DNA of 64,000 nt from DASZHJ01 sp035517495 (GTDB lineage Bacteria > Pseudomonadota > Alphaproteobacteria > ATCC43930 > CGMCC-115725): assembly GCA_035517495.1 (NCBI GenBank), contig DATIYT010000032.1:23885-87884 (forward strand). The letters run 5' to 3'. Shown in pieces: positions 1-9,769 of the stretch. Made by a program: the position numbers and the translations under genes. Positions within the stretch are counted from its first letter, which is position 1. Each line of letters opens with the position of its first letter. The notes under the pieces were generated by a model. That model did no database searches. It worked only from the letters and a program-made list of their open reading frames with translations, and was not told where the DNA came from.

Positions 1-210
1 CATCAGTTCGCCGACGGTGATGGCGCCCTGGTTAACGCCCTCGACCAGCGCACCCGCGGTGGAAATCTGGAACAGCGTGGCATGCGCGACCTGCAGCGCG
101 TCGGCGAGCGCGCTGACGACAATGTGGTCGATGGTCTCGCCCGTCCGATCGCGTCGCGCTGCCAGCGCGTCTGAGAGCGACTGCGAGATATTGCAGTTCA
201 ATGTAGGCAT
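1..210 (-). CDS. budA: acetolactate decarboxylase, N-terminal part (cut by window edge)
   Basis: This is the first 70 codons of a minus-strand gene that runs off the left edge of the window. Residues 43-70 read HATLFQISTAGALVEG followed by an NQGAITVGEL stretch, which matches the conserved beginning of acetolactate decarboxylases. These enzymes convert 2-acetolactate to acetoin. The first 40 residues form an extra charged helical extension (SLSDALAARR...GETIDHIV) ahead of the usual start of the family. The gene begins 25 bases after the acetolactate synthase stop, so the two genes form an acetoin operon. The metal-binding histidines lie outside the window, so integrity cannot be judged. Confidence 0.85.
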   Translation of the reverse strand, partial: MPTLNCNISQSLSDALAARRDRTGETIDHIVVSALADALQVAHATLFQISTAGALVEGVNQGAITVGELM

Positions 211-235
211 CTTGCTTTCTGCACTTCCACGTGAA

Positions 236-1894
236 TCACACAATCACGTTGGCGTGGAGGTGCCGACCGAGGTCCATATTGTGACTGTAATCGACGGGGA
301 TATCGATCAGCACGGGGCCCCTGGTGTCCATCGCCTTACGCAAGATCGGTGCAAGCTCCTCAGGCCCGCGGACGGCGAACCCGGTGGCGCCGAAGGCCTC
401 AGCGTATTTCACCGTATCGACTGGGCCGAAATCGATGCCAGAGGTTCGTCCGTACTTCAGTTTTTCCTGGAAGGCGACCATGTCGTAGGTACCGTCGCGC
501 CAGATCATGTGAACGAAGTTGCAACCAAGACGGACTGCGGTCTCCAGTTCGACCGCCGAGTACAGGAAGCCCCCATCCCCCGAGACAGAGAGCACCTTCT
601 CGCCCGGTCGGGCCAGGCAGGCGGCGATCGCCCAAGGCATGGCCACACCGAGCGTCTGCTGTCCGTTCGAGATCAACATTTGGCGGGGGCGGAAGCTCTC
701 GAGGTAGCGCGCGTGCCAGATGTGGAACGAGCCCATGTCCAGGGCGAGAGTGACGTCGTCGCGGATGAACGGATGGAGTTCGGAGATCACACGAAGAGGG
801 TGGATCGGCGTGCCAGACTTCTTGGCACCGCTCGCAAGAGCCGCGGCGCGCTCCGATAAGACGCGTTTGAGCAACGGATTCTCAACGAAGTGGCGCCGGG
901 CCTGCAGCTTTGTCGCAATAATGTCGACGGTGTCTGCAATGTCCCCAACGATCTCCACCGTGGGACTGTATGCGCTGTCAATGTCGCAGGGAACGACGTC
1001 GACGTGAACGATCGTGCGGTCCTTCCCGGCGTTCCAGAGCTTTTCATCATACTCGATCGGGTCGTAGCCCACCGTGATGACGATATCGGCGGCATCGAGG
1101 AGTTGGTCCGCCGGCTGGTTGTGGAAGAGGCCCACCCGCCCGGCGAAGATCTGATGAGCTTGCTTCTCCGGGACCATCCCAGTCGCTTGATAGGTGCATA
1201 CGCACGGCAAGGGAACCTTCTCGAGCAGCCTGCGAACGGCCGCAGCGTTCTTCGGCTCGCTCGCCATCATCCCCAGAAGCATTACGGGCGCTCGCGCGGC
1301 ATTGATGAGTTGTGCCGCTTTCTCGATCGCATCCCGCGGTCCTGGACCAAGCGCGATGCGACTTACCGGTGTTAGCACCTGGTGCGGTGCCGGCTCGACC
1401 ATCACGTCCATCGGCAGACTGACAAAAACCGCTCCCGGGCGACCGCTTTCGGCGGCCCGAAAGGCGTTAGCGACGACTTCGCCGATGGCGCCGGGCGCAT
1501 CCACTTCGACGCTCAACTTGGTGATCGGCGCGAAGAGACTCACAGCGTCAAGACTCTGATGCGTCCTCTTCAACCGGTCCGCGCGCGGCACTTCGCCACC
1601 GAACCCGATGACAGGCGCGCCCTCAGCGGTAGCTGTCGCGAATCCCGTGACGAGGTTCGTGCAGCCGGGTCCCGAGGTTACGAGGCATACGCCGGCTCGC
1701 CCCGTCATGCGCCCAAGGCCTTGTGCGATGAAGGAGGCATTCTGCTCATGCCGGCAGACCACAGTCTTGATCGATGAGTCGTTCAGCGCGTCGTACACGC
1801 GGTCGATCTTGGCGCCTGGCACGCCGAAGACGTGGGTGACGCCCTGGCGCTCGAGGTTTGCGACAAGCACTTGTGCACCACAGTGGTCGGCCAT
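236..1894 (-). CDS. alsS: catabolic acetolactate synthase
   Basis: The 552-residue product is a thiamine-diphosphate enzyme that condenses two pyruvates to 2-acetolactate. GVPGAKIDRVYDALND near the N-terminus and RHEQNASFIAQG, which carries the cofactor-activating Glu, match the catabolic AlsS/BudB type rather than the FAD-dependent biosynthetic IlvB type. The GDGG cofactor motif is near residue 439, followed by WRDGTYDM. The length fits AlsS (550-570). I chose the ATG at 1894 because MADHCGAQVLVANLERQG begins where family members begin. An in-frame ATG at 1933 would add 13 residues. budA follows 25 bases downstream. A palindromic box about 115 bases upstream suggests control by the regulators in this window. 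Confidence 0.93.
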   Translation of the reverse strand: MADHCGAQVLVANLERQGVTHVFGVPGAKIDRVYDALNDSSIKTVVCRHEQNASFIAQGLGRMTGRAGVCLVTSGPGCTNLVTGFATATAEGAPVIGFGGEVPRADRLKRTHQSLDAVSLFAPITKLSVEVDAPGAIGEVVANAFRAAESGRPGAVFVSLPMDVMVEPAPHQVLTPVSRIALGPGPRDAIEKAAQLINAARAPVMLLGMMASEPKNAAAVRRLLEKVPLPCVCTYQATGMVPEKQAHQIFAGRVGLFHNQPADQLLDAADIVITVGYDPIEYDEKLWNAGKDRTIVHVDVVPCDIDSAYSPTVEIVGDIADTVDIIATKLQARRHFVENPLLKRVLSERAAALASGAKKSGTPIHPLRVISELHPFIRDDVTLALDMGSFHIWHARYLESFRPRQMLISNGQQTLGVAMPWAIAACLARPGEKVLSVSGDGGFLYSAVELETAVRLGCNFVHMIWRDGTYDMVAFQEKLKYGRTSGIDFGPVDTVKYAEAFGATGFAVRGPEELAPILRKAMDTRGPVLIDIPVDYSHNMDLGRHLHANVIV

Positions 1895-2007
1895 AGAAGT
1901 TGCCCGTTTCTCCAAATTGTTGGGCTGTTTCATGCGGATGATAGCGGACTGCGGGGGCTGAAATATTGTTCGCGAGGACGGAGCGATACCACCTGGGAGG
2001 AAGCGCC

Positions 2008-2023
2008 CTAAACCTTGGTCCAA
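2008..2023. promoter_or_regulatory. StyR/TodT-like palindromic box upstream of alsS
   Basis: The sequence CTAAACCTTGGTCCAA is one arm-imperfect copy of the CTAAACC-NN-GGTTTAG motif found elsewhere in the window. It lies about 75-115 bases upstream of the possible alsS starts. Binding is inferred. Confidence 0.5.
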
Positions 2024-2162
2024 GATCGTCACGGCAAGAACGCAGCGCCCGCTATTCCAAGTCGTGCCGTCCCAGCACGGCTCTTTCGCTCCATTGCATG
2101 GACAATCGCCAACATGCGCGGCGCCCTGGGCCGTCCCGCGACGCGCCAGCACACGCGACTTG

Positions 2163-4307
2163 TTAGCGCTGTGCAGGCCTACTCGGATCGCCAGCACCTT
2201 GCTCATCCGCCGTAACTGGACGCCCGCGGAATGCCGCTGCGAACCGCTCGCGCATGATGGCGTCTAAAGTGTTGATGGCGTCGATAAGACGATCCGTGAA
2301 CCCGACGACTGCGCTGTCGACGATGGCTTCGCTCCGTAATTGGGCGTGGATTTGGCGCAGGGGCGGAATTGGATCGGGCGGCGAGAGCGTCCTGCAAGCC
2401 GAAGCCAAACGATTCATGGCCGTCTCGATCGCCGTCGCCAGGGCATCGATCCGCGTCGAAGCGATGTCGGGAATATCGGCTCGCTCCGTGGCCGGAGTTG
2501 GCGGCAGGGCGAGCGCGTGCAGCGCGAGCTCGGCATGGGCAAGCCGGGCCACTGCCGCGATCACGGGCTCGACTGTTTCAATCGTCCAGGAGGCACGCGC
2601 GGGCTCGTTGGAAATCCGGGCCGCGGCCGCCTCGGCATCACTCCTTGCGCGACGGGCGACCACTTGCAGCGCCCGCAAGCGCGCCGCGTCCACGCTGCCG
2701 GGACGGGCAAGCGCGCGTAGCAATGCTGTCGCGTAGTCCCGGTGCGCCTCCATGAGCCGCGCAAACTTCTCCTGAGCGGTGGAGCCCTCCCAGGTCGGCC
2801 AAGCGAGATAGGCGGCGAGCGCCAGTGCTGCTCCTATGAAGGTGTCGATGAAGCGCGCCTCCGCCGTCAACAACCCGGGGCTGCCGAGCAGCTCAAGCAG
2901 CACCAAGATAAAGGCGGTGAGAAACACGCTGAAGAGGAGATAGCTCGCATCGAAGAGCGCATAGGCGGTCGCAATGCAAAGACCGGCTCCGACGATCTGA
3001 CCGCCTGGACCCGGATGGGTAATGTCCGCCGCTGCCGCGAGCACGGCTCCAATCGCGGTGCCGACCGCTCGCTGTACGCCGCGGTAGAGCGTCGCCGCGT
3101 AGTCCGGCTTCAGGATGAGGAAGACCGTGAGCGCCACCCAACGGCCTTGGTAAAGGCCCGTCGCCTGGGTGATCGCCTCGGCGAGCGCCGCTATCGCGGC
3201 CAAGCGGAGCGCGTGGCGGCCCGCTTCACTGGTGCTGGTGACGTTGGCGCGTAATGTTAGGAGAACCTGTGCCACGCTGCCATAAGCGGTGGCCCAAAGT
3301 CTCCTGTCCTCGGGGCTCTCCGTAGGTTCTCGAGCTCGCGCTCTCTCGAGATTGGCCACCGTGCGTCCGACCGCGCGCAATTGTCCGAGCAGTCCCTCGC
3401 CCGCCCAGCGCCAGGCTGACTGGAGAACGATGGAGCGGCCGACGAGTCTTTGCCGGAGCTCACGTATCAATGGAAGACGCCCGGCGCGCGCAACGATCAG
3501 AGCATCAGCGATCAGACCGAGGGCGATCGCAGCGTCACTCATCAATGCTCGGAGTTCGCTCTCATCGTCGGCGGTCGCGAGCGCGGCAAGTGAAGCGCGT
3601 ATGCGTTCAGCTTCCTCGAGTAAATCGATGAAGATTAACCGCACGGGAGTCGGCAGCAGTGGGTTCGCGTCCGTGAGTGCGACGCCCGCCGGGAAGGCGG
3701 CGGGTGGCGCTTCGAACTTGCCGGCCGCGAGAGACGAAGCATAAGCGGCGAGTGCCCGGTAGCAATCCGCGAGCGCGACCCGCTCGCGCGATCCTGGGCG
3801 AAGCGCCCAGGACGCAGCGACAAGGCCGGCTTGAAACAGCCCGCCGGCGAGCACCAGCGCCGCACGCAATAGTGCCTCCCCCGGGCCGAAGGGCAGTCCA
3901 ACTGCAATCAGCAGCGCGATCGACCATTGGAGAACCGCGACACTCCATCGCTGGCCAAGGGACACCGAGAGTCCGGTGAAATACCCCCAGAGCGCCACGA
4001 TCGGCACCAGAAGCCATGGAGACATTGCGGCCGTGGTCGCGCCGATTAAGGTCGAGAGCGCCATACCGATGCTGGCCTGCACCACAGCTGCGACGCGGCT
4101 GCGCGCTTCGCCCTGGAATGAGACAATGCCAGCGGGAAGTGCTCCCAACGCGGCGTAGGCACCGAAGTCGACTTGGCCGCTCGCCCAGCCAAGTGCCAGC
4201 GGCACCACCACGCCGATCGCACCTCGCGCCGCGCGCGCCGGCGCCACCTGGTTCCATCGGAAGGGGCCAAGTTGGGTGAGATGCTTCCAGGAAAGATGCG
4301 TCGCCAT
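2163..4307 (-). CDS. FUSC-family membrane protein
   Basis: The 714-residue product has two blocks of hydrophobic helices (about residues 25-170 and 370-500) separated by a long alpha-helical soluble stretch, plus a C-terminal helical domain. This is the duplicated layout of the FUSC/YccS/aromatic-acid-efflux superfamily of inner-membrane proteins. The N-terminus reads FGAYAALGALPAGIVSF, typical of the first FUSC block. The substrate is unknown; relatives export aromatic acids or fusaric acid. It follows lutC by about 150 bases on the same strand and may be a distal member of that transcript or have its own promoter. There is no adjacent membrane-fusion protein gene, which a tripartite AaeAB-type pump would need. 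Confidence 0.8.
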   Translation of the reverse strand: MATHLSWKHLTQLGPFRWNQVAPARAARGAIGVVVPLALGWASGQVDFGAYAALGALPAGIVSFQGEARSRVAAVVQASIGMALSTLIGATTAAMSPWLLVPIVALWGYFTGLSVSLGQRWSVAVLQWSIALLIAVGLPFGPGEALLRAALVLAGGLFQAGLVAASWALRPGSRERVALADCYRALAAYASSLAAGKFEAPPAAFPAGVALTDANPLLPTPVRLIFIDLLEEAERIRASLAALATADDESELRALMSDAAIALGLIADALIVARAGRLPLIRELRQRLVGRSIVLQSAWRWAGEGLLGQLRAVGRTVANLERARAREPTESPEDRRLWATAYGSVAQVLLTLRANVTSTSEAGRHALRLAAIAALAEAITQATGLYQGRWVALTVFLILKPDYAATLYRGVQRAVGTAIGAVLAAAADITHPGPGGQIVGAGLCIATAYALFDASYLLFSVFLTAFILVLLELLGSPGLLTAEARFIDTFIGAALALAAYLAWPTWEGSTAQEKFARLMEAHRDYATALLRALARPGSVDAARLRALQVVARRARSDAEAAAARISNEPARASWTIETVEPVIAAVARLAHAELALHALALPPTPATERADIPDIASTRIDALATAIETAMNRLASACRTLSPPDPIPPLRQIHAQLRSEAIVDSAVVGFTDRLIDAINTLDAIMRERFAAAFRGRPVTADEQGAGDPSRPAQR

Positions 4308-4460
4308 TTTGCCGGAACTAACCAGACCGCAGAGGAACAGGCCGCGGCCTCGTCGCTTTACTGAGCGATGCCTCCCTCAACCCCGCAGCGTATTTGCAGT
4401 CGGGTGTGTGGCGGCCTGGGACATGTGAAGCCTGCCCATTAGAGGAGTCATTGGGATCAA

Positions 4461-5069
4461 TCAGACTGGTTTGCCTTCCGCCCTCGCAATCGGCAGAACG
4501 GAAAGCGAGCGCACGCCCTGAGCGCCGTGAATTAGGACACCCTCGATATCGGCGGTCGCAGAAGGGCCGGTGTGAAGCGAGGCATAGTGCCTCTCACGGA
4601 ACTCGGGGCGGCGGTAGGCATAATGCAGGTTGATGACGATATCCGCGGGATCGAGCAAGACGATCAAGTGCTGCGCCAAGTAGGCCACGGCATTGAGGTG
4701 GAGGTCCGCATCGCTCAAGAGCACGGAACCCGTTTCCGCGACGCCAAACGAAGCGCGCACAATTGCGAAATCCACATCTGCCAATTCCTGCGTCGCTCTG
4801 ACTTTGGCGATATCGCGATTGCCGGTAATCTCCGGCACGGTCGAGCACACGACCTTTGCGCCCGCGATCTTCGTTCGAGCCGGCGCCAATACATCGCCAG
4901 AGGTTGGCAGGTCGATAAACGTTCCGCCCATGCGGTGCAGACTGTCCTTGAAGGCGTCCATCAGCGAGGCCGGCGGGTCGTCATCGAACAGGGGTACGTG
5001 AGGAAGCGGCCGGTCCAACCGCGGCCGATTTGCGCGGATCGACGCCAGTATGTCGTCGCGGCTGCTCAT
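4461..5069 (-). CDS. lutC: lactate utilization protein LutC
   Basis: The 202-residue product belongs to the LutC/YkgG (DUF162) family, the third subunit of the LutABC L-lactate oxidation complex. The family signature is visible in ADVDFAIVRASFGVAETGSV and in HLIVLLDPADIVINL. The ATG at 5069 overlaps the lutB stop as ATGA, which indicates translational coupling and fixes the start (MSSRDDILASIRANRP). Upstream in-frame codons lie inside lutB and are not needed. The gene is the last of the compact poxB-cydAB-lutABC run. Confidence 0.92.
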   Translation of the reverse strand: MSSRDDILASIRANRPRLDRPLPHVPLFDDDPPASLMDAFKDSLHRMGGTFIDLPTSGDVLAPARTKIAGAKVVCSTVPEITGNRDIAKVRATQELADVDFAIVRASFGVAETGSVLLSDADLHLNAVAYLAQHLIVLLDPADIVINLHYAYRRPEFRERHYASLHTGPSATADIEGVLIHGAQGVRSLSVLPIARAEGKPV

Positions 5070-6604
5070 CGCTTCCCTCCACGGTTTGCCCGATACCAGC
5101 TGTGGAAGGTCTGTTTGGGCGCATGCGGTACCTGGCGATGCTTCCCCCAAGCGTTCAGGCCATTGTAAATGACGAAGCGCGGCAGGTGAGCGAGTGCCGT
5201 GTCCGCCGCCGCAATCGCGGCGCGATAGGCCGCCGGCCGGGACAAAAGTTCCCCCGCCGCCTTCATCGCGGCCCGTTTGGCCAATGGCGTCTCATGCCGC
5301 TTCACCAACTCTCGTCGCCACGCATAAATCTGCTCGTGGATATTGATTTTAACGGGGCAGACATTGCTGCAGCTGCCATTGAGCGAGGACGCGAATGGCA
5401 AGTTGCTGTACTTATGGGCGTTGAAGGTTGGATCGATGATGAGACCGATCGGGCCGGAATATGTGGCACCGTAACTAAGGCCCCCGCTGCGCCGGTAAAC
5501 CGGGCAGGTGTTCATGCATGCGCCGCAGCGGATGCACTTGAGCGAGGTCCAAAACTCCTCCATGCCGAGGCGCTCGGAGCGGCCGTTGTCCACCAGCACA
5601 ACGTGCATCTCGCCCCCGGCACGGGGTCCACGGAAATGCGAGGTGTACTGCGTGATCGGCGAGCCCAGCGCGCTGCGCGACAGCAGCCGAATGAACACCG
5701 CCACATGTTCAAGGCCCGGGATGATCTTCTCGATGCCGATCGATGCGATATGCAACTTCGGTACATTGGCGGAGAGATCGGCATTGCCCTCATTGGTGCA
5801 GACAACGAAGGTCCCCGTCTCAGCGACCGCGAAATTGCAGCCGGTCATCCCGGCATCGGCCTTGAGGATCAGCGGACGCGTCGCCTCCCGTTGCGCTTCC
5901 GCTAGGTAGTGCACATCGCTGTTTTCAGGATCGGTGCCGATTGTCTTGGCGAAAACCTCCGCCACATCCGTGCGCAGCTTGTGCACCGCGGGAACGACGA
6001 CGTGGCTCGGGTCTTCGTTGTCAAGCTGCTGGATTCTTTCTCCGAGATCGGTCTCGATCACCTCGATCCCTACCGACGCCATGTAAGGCCGGAAACCGCA
6101 CTCCTCCGTGAGCATCGACTTGCTCTTGATGAGGGACTTGGCACCGTGATCGCGGAGAATGCCGTGTACGATCTGGTTATGCTCCGCGGCGTCGCGCGCC
6201 CAGTGCACGTGGATGCCGTTCGAGCGCGCATTGGCCTCGAACTGATCGAGGTATTCGTCGAGGTGGGTGAGCGTGTGTTCTTTGATGGCCGAGGCGAGCG
6301 CCCGCAGCTCCTCCCATTCGGGAATGCCGTGCATCTCGCGATCACGCTTCTCGCGCAGGTCCCAGAGCCGCTCGTCATGCATCTTCTCGTGCTCGGGAGA
6401 AGCGATGAAACGCGCGGCGGCCTCCTGCTGGTCGATCGGCCGATTGCCGTGGATTTTGGCGCCGCGTGGCTGCGGCTCGGGTCGAGACCGCAGGGGCTTG
6501 GACGTACCCTCGGCGTGATCGAGGCGATGCCCGTCGCGAACGATGCCATGCGGATCGTCGGCCGCCAGCGATTCCGGATGCAGCATCGCAGGAGGAGTGC
6601 TCAT
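5066..6604 (-). CDS. lutB: lactate utilization iron-sulfur protein LutB
   Basis: The 512-residue product matches LutB. It has an N-terminal DUF162-like domain (AETGTFVVCTNEGNADL around residue 240) and a ferredoxin-like domain with CIRCGACMNTCPVY and a later CSNVCPV set, which can hold two [4Fe-4S] clusters. A C-terminal DUF3390-type tail follows (PRFVIYNGLNAWGKHRQVP). It works with LutA and LutC to oxidise L-lactate to pyruvate. The ATG at 6604 overlaps the lutA stop by four bases (ATGA), and its own stop overlaps lutC in the same way. An unusual feature is the first 50 residues, which are rich in His, Pro and Arg and poorly conserved in character. Confidence 0.93.
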   Translation of the reverse strand: MSTPPAMLHPESLAADDPHGIVRDGHRLDHAEGTSKPLRSRPEPQPRGAKIHGNRPIDQQEAAARFIASPEHEKMHDERLWDLREKRDREMHGIPEWEELRALASAIKEHTLTHLDEYLDQFEANARSNGIHVHWARDAAEHNQIVHGILRDHGAKSLIKSKSMLTEECGFRPYMASVGIEVIETDLGERIQQLDNEDPSHVVVPAVHKLRTDVAEVFAKTIGTDPENSDVHYLAEAQREATRPLILKADAGMTGCNFAVAETGTFVVCTNEGNADLSANVPKLHIASIGIEKIIPGLEHVAVFIRLLSRSALGSPITQYTSHFRGPRAGGEMHVVLVDNGRSERLGMEEFWTSLKCIRCGACMNTCPVYRRSGGLSYGATYSGPIGLIIDPTFNAHKYSNLPFASSLNGSCSNVCPVKINIHEQIYAWRRELVKRHETPLAKRAAMKAAGELLSRPAAYRAAIAAADTALAHLPRFVIYNGLNAWGKHRQVPHAPKQTFHSWYRANRGGKR

Positions 6605-7344
6605 CCGTTGGCCCCGTTCAGGATTTGGGCGATATGGATGAATTTGATCGGCACGCCGATGCGCTCGGCGCAGCCCTGCTGATGCATCATGCAGGAACTG
6701 TCGGCCGAAACGATGTACTCGGCGCCGGCCCGCACGTGGTCGCTGACTTTGTCGTATCCCATCTTGGTGGACACGACCTCCTCGAAGACCGAGAAGGTAC
6801 CGCCGAAGCCGCAGCATTCGTCGGGGCGGGTCGGCGTCACGAATTCGATGCCCTCGACCTTCGAAAGCAGATCCATTGGCTTGGAGAAGAACGGCTCGTG
6901 TAACTCCGAGGGTGCGGCGTGCTTGAGGCGGCGCAAGGTGCCGCAGCTATTGTGCAGTCCGACCCGGTGCGGAAATCTTGCCCAAGGAAATGCCTGGGGC
7001 TTCACGATATCGTGCAGGAATTCGACGAGTTCGTAGGTTCGCGCGCGAACCTCACGTACGTCGTCTGTCTGCTCGATCGCGTCAAAGTTATCGCGCACAT
7101 GGTGGACGCAGCTCCCCGACGGGGCCACGACGTAATCGAAGCCGGAGAAATTACGCACGAACAATGCCTCGGTGTCGGCGGCATCAGCGTTGAAGCCGCT
7201 ATTGGCCATCGGTTGCCCGCAGCATGTCTGGTCGCGCGGATAGACAACCTCATAGCCATAGCGCTCAAGCAATTCGAGTGTCGCGACACCGACTTCGGGA
7301 AAGAAGGCGTCGATGTAACAGGGGATAAAGAGCCCAATGCGCAC
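6601..7344 (-). CDS. lutA: lactate utilization protein LutA
   Basis: The 247-residue product belongs to the CCG-domain family of heterodisulfide-reductase-like subunits. It carries the two cysteine-rich repeats expected of LutA: TCCGQPMANSG with SGSC and HNSCG, then DECCGFGGTFSV with DSSCMMHQQG. It is the first gene of lutABC. It begins 11 bases after the cydB stop, so the lactate-oxidising complex is almost certainly co-transcribed with the quinol oxidase. LutABC passes electrons toward the quinone pool through an uncertain route, which fits this arrangement. Confidence 0.93.
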   Translation of the reverse strand: MRIGLFIPCYIDAFFPEVGVATLELLERYGYEVVYPRDQTCCGQPMANSGFNADAADTEALFVRNFSGFDYVVAPSGSCVHHVRDNFDAIEQTDDVREVRARTYELVEFLHDIVKPQAFPWARFPHRVGLHNSCGTLRRLKHAAPSELHEPFFSKPMDLLSKVEGIEFVTPTRPDECCGFGGTFSVFEEVVSTKMGYDKVSDHVRAGAEYIVSADSSCMMHQQGCAERIGVPIKFIHIAQILNGANG

Positions 7345-7355
7345 GCTGTACTCCT

Positions 7356-8342
7356 CTAGTAATGATGCGCCGTGCTATCGGCTTTGCCTCTGAAGACGCG
7401 CAGGCTGATCGCCGTGTAGACGAGCATCAGCGGGAAGACGAAGAGGCCCGCTCCCCAGAACATGAAGGTGAGGCTGGAATGAGGCGCCGCCGCCTCGTCG
7501 ATCGTGATGGAGAAGGGAATCATGTACGGCCAAAAGGAGATCGCGAGCGTGCCGAAGGCCGCTGCAAAGATGAGGGCCACCATATAGAACGGCGCGTCGT
7601 CGTGACGCTGGCGGACGCTTCCGGCGAGCACGATGGCGGCCACGACGCCAATCACCGGGAAGACGAACAGATACGGCCGTTCAGCCCAGCGACCCATGAC
7701 CTGAAGGTGTTCGCCAAGCGCGTAGCCGAAGACGATCAGCAGGAAGAGGAGCAACCCAATCGAAAGTGTGGGAATCAACCGATAGGCGGCGTCGCGGACG
7801 GCAGCCTCACATTTCTTGACGAGCCAGCAGGCGCCGAGAAGCGTATAGCCGAGGCAGAGGCCGATACCGCACAACACGGCAAATGGACTGAGCCAGCCGA
7901 ATTCACCGCCGGCGTAGTAGCCGTTGCTAATTGGAAGTCCCTCGACGAGAGCGCCGACCGTCATGCCCTGAACGAAGGCGGCTACGAGCGAGCCGCCGCC
8001 AAAGCCGGCATCCCAGATCCACCGTAGCCGCTCTGTCTTGTTGCGGAACTCGAACGCAACGCCGCGCAGAATGAGGCCTGCAAGCATGAGCAGCAGCGGC
8101 AGATAGAATGCGGAGAGCAACGTCGCGTAGACGATCGGAAAGGCACCCCATAGGATGACGCCGGTCACCACGAGCCACGTTTCGTTGCCATCCCAGATCG
8201 GCGCCACGGCACTCAACATCGCGCGCCGGCTTCCTTCATCCCGCGTCAAGCCGAAGAGAATGCCGACGCCGAGATCGAAGCCGTCGAGCAGCACGTAGAG
8301 GAACGTACTGATCGTGAGGACGGCCACCCAGAAGAGGATCAT
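7356..8342 (-). CDS. cydB: cyanide-insensitive (bd-type) quinol oxidase subunit II
   Basis: The 328-residue membrane protein starts MILFWVAVLTISTFLYVLLDGFDLGVG and contains WDGNETWLV, both hallmarks of CydB. About eight to nine hydrophobic helices are visible. The length is shorter than E. coli CydB (379) and closer to the CIO-type CioB of Pseudomonas. The ATG at 8342 lies only two bases after the cydA stop. The subunit supports the heme-bearing CydA in the inner membrane. Confidence 0.93.
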   Translation of the reverse strand: MILFWVAVLTISTFLYVLLDGFDLGVGILFGLTRDEGSRRAMLSAVAPIWDGNETWLVVTGVILWGAFPIVYATLLSAFYLPLLLMLAGLILRGVAFEFRNKTERLRWIWDAGFGGGSLVAAFVQGMTVGALVEGLPISNGYYAGGEFGWLSPFAVLCGIGLCLGYTLLGACWLVKKCEAAVRDAAYRLIPTLSIGLLLFLLIVFGYALGEHLQVMGRWAERPYLFVFPVIGVVAAIVLAGSVRQRHDDAPFYMVALIFAAAFGTLAISFWPYMIPFSITIDEAAAPHSSLTFMFWGAGLFVFPLMLVYTAISLRVFRGKADSTAHHY

Positions 8343-8344
8343 TT

Positions 8345-9757
8345 CTATTCTCCTGCGGCGAGGCGATGGGAAGCCGCAGCGACCGGGTGGTCGACGACCG
8401 ACATCGGGCGTCTGGGGGTCGGGGCAACGGGTGGCAGAACGAGGCGACCGACGGGTCCCGCGCGCAGCAATCGATAGATGTAGAAGATCCCGAAGGCGAA
8501 GATGAAAGTGTAAACGGCGCAGAAGACGACGAGCGAGATTGTTGCCATGCGTGTCGTCAGGAACGGCGTCAGCGCGTCGGCCGTCCGCAAGACGCCATAG
8601 ACGGTCCAGGGCTGCCGTCCCACCTCTGCGGTGAACCAGCCGGTCAATATGGCGATATGCGGCAAAGGAAAGCTGAGGAAGGTGCACCAGAGCAGCAAGC
8701 GGTTTTGCTCCAGTCGGTTCTTGACGCTCAAATAAGCTCCGAGCCAAGCAATCAGCAACATGAGGAGACCGCAGCCGACCATGATCCGAAACGCGAAGAA
8801 TGGGATGAGCACGGGCGGGCGATCTTGCGGCGGGAAATCGGTCAGGCCGACTTCCTTGGAACTAAAGCTCATGCTTCCAATCAAGCTGCCCAGGACCGGA
8901 ACGCTCAGGGCATAGTGATTAGTTTCTGCGCCGGAGTCGGGGACTGCGATCAAGACCTCGCTTGCGGGCTGTTCGTCGTGCCAGCGGCCCTCGATCGCCG
9001 CGAATTTGACCGGTTGGTAGTTGTGAACGTAGTCACCGGTGAGATGCCCGAAGAAGATCTGCACCGGCACGAGGACGGCCGCGAGATACAGGCCCATCCG
9101 TACCATGATTTGCGCTTCGGCGCGAAACTCGCGCCGTAGAAGATACCAGGCGCCGGTTGCGGCGACACAGAAGGCGCCGGTCAGATAAGAGGCGAGCAGC
9201 ATGTGCGGAAAGCGCACCCAGACGACTGGGCTGAACAGGATCTGGAGCCAGTCGTCGGGTGCGAAAGCGCCGTTCTCCATGGCATAGCCGACGGGTACCT
9301 GCATCCAGCTGTTGTTGACCATGATCCAGTAGGCGGAGAACGTGGTTCCGAGAGCGACCATTCCGGTGGATAAGAGGTAAAACCACGGAGCAACGCGTGA
9401 GCGGCCAAAGAGAAGAACTCCGAAAAAGCCGCCCTCTAGCGCAAAGGCCGTGAAGGCTTCGTACGAGAGGAGTGGGCCCTGGATCGGTCCCGACATGCGC
9501 GAGAGTTCGCTCCAGTTGGTGCCGAACTGGAAAGCCATCACGATGCCGGAAACGACACCGAGCCCAAAAGCGACGCCGAAAATCTTGAGCCAGAATTCGA
9601 AGACCAGACGATATGCGGGCCTTCCCGTCGCGAAATGAAGCGCCTCGAGCACGGTCAGCCAAGCCGCCAAGCCGATCGTGAAGGATGGGAAGATGATGTG
9701 AAACGAAATCGTGAACGCGAACTGCAGCCGCGACAGGAGAAGCGCCGTGAGGTCCAT
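8345..9757 (-). CDS. cydA: cyanide-insensitive (bd-type) quinol oxidase subunit I
   Basis: The 470-residue product carries the CydA hallmarks: the heme-ligand His in FTISFHIIFPSFTIG near residue 20, the quinol-site region DYVHNYQPVKFAAIEG, and GRQPWTVYG. The Q-loop is short, which is the CIO class rather than the long-loop E. coli bd-I class. It oxidises quinol and reduces oxygen to water, usually with high oxygen affinity and cyanide resistance. The gene begins 12 bases after the poxB stop. This places a quinone-reducing dehydrogenase and a quinol oxidase in one unit. No cydX-like small gene was recognised. Confidence 0.94.
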   Translation of the reverse strand: MDLTALLLSRLQFAFTISFHIIFPSFTIGLAAWLTVLEALHFATGRPAYRLVFEFWLKIFGVAFGLGVVSGIVMAFQFGTNWSELSRMSGPIQGPLLSYEAFTAFALEGGFFGVLLFGRSRVAPWFYLLSTGMVALGTTFSAYWIMVNNSWMQVPVGYAMENGAFAPDDWLQILFSPVVWVRFPHMLLASYLTGAFCVAATGAWYLLRREFRAEAQIMVRMGLYLAAVLVPVQIFFGHLTGDYVHNYQPVKFAAIEGRWHDEQPASEVLIAVPDSGAETNHYALSVPVLGSLIGSMSFSSKEVGLTDFPPQDRPPVLIPFFAFRIMVGCGLLMLLIAWLGAYLSVKNRLEQNRLLLWCTFLSFPLPHIAILTGWFTAEVGRQPWTVYGVLRTADALTPFLTTRMATISLVVFCAVYTFIFAFGIFYIYRLLRAGPVGRLVLPPVAPTPRRPMSVVDHPVAAASHRLAAGE

Positions 9758-9769
9758 GGCAGACCTCCG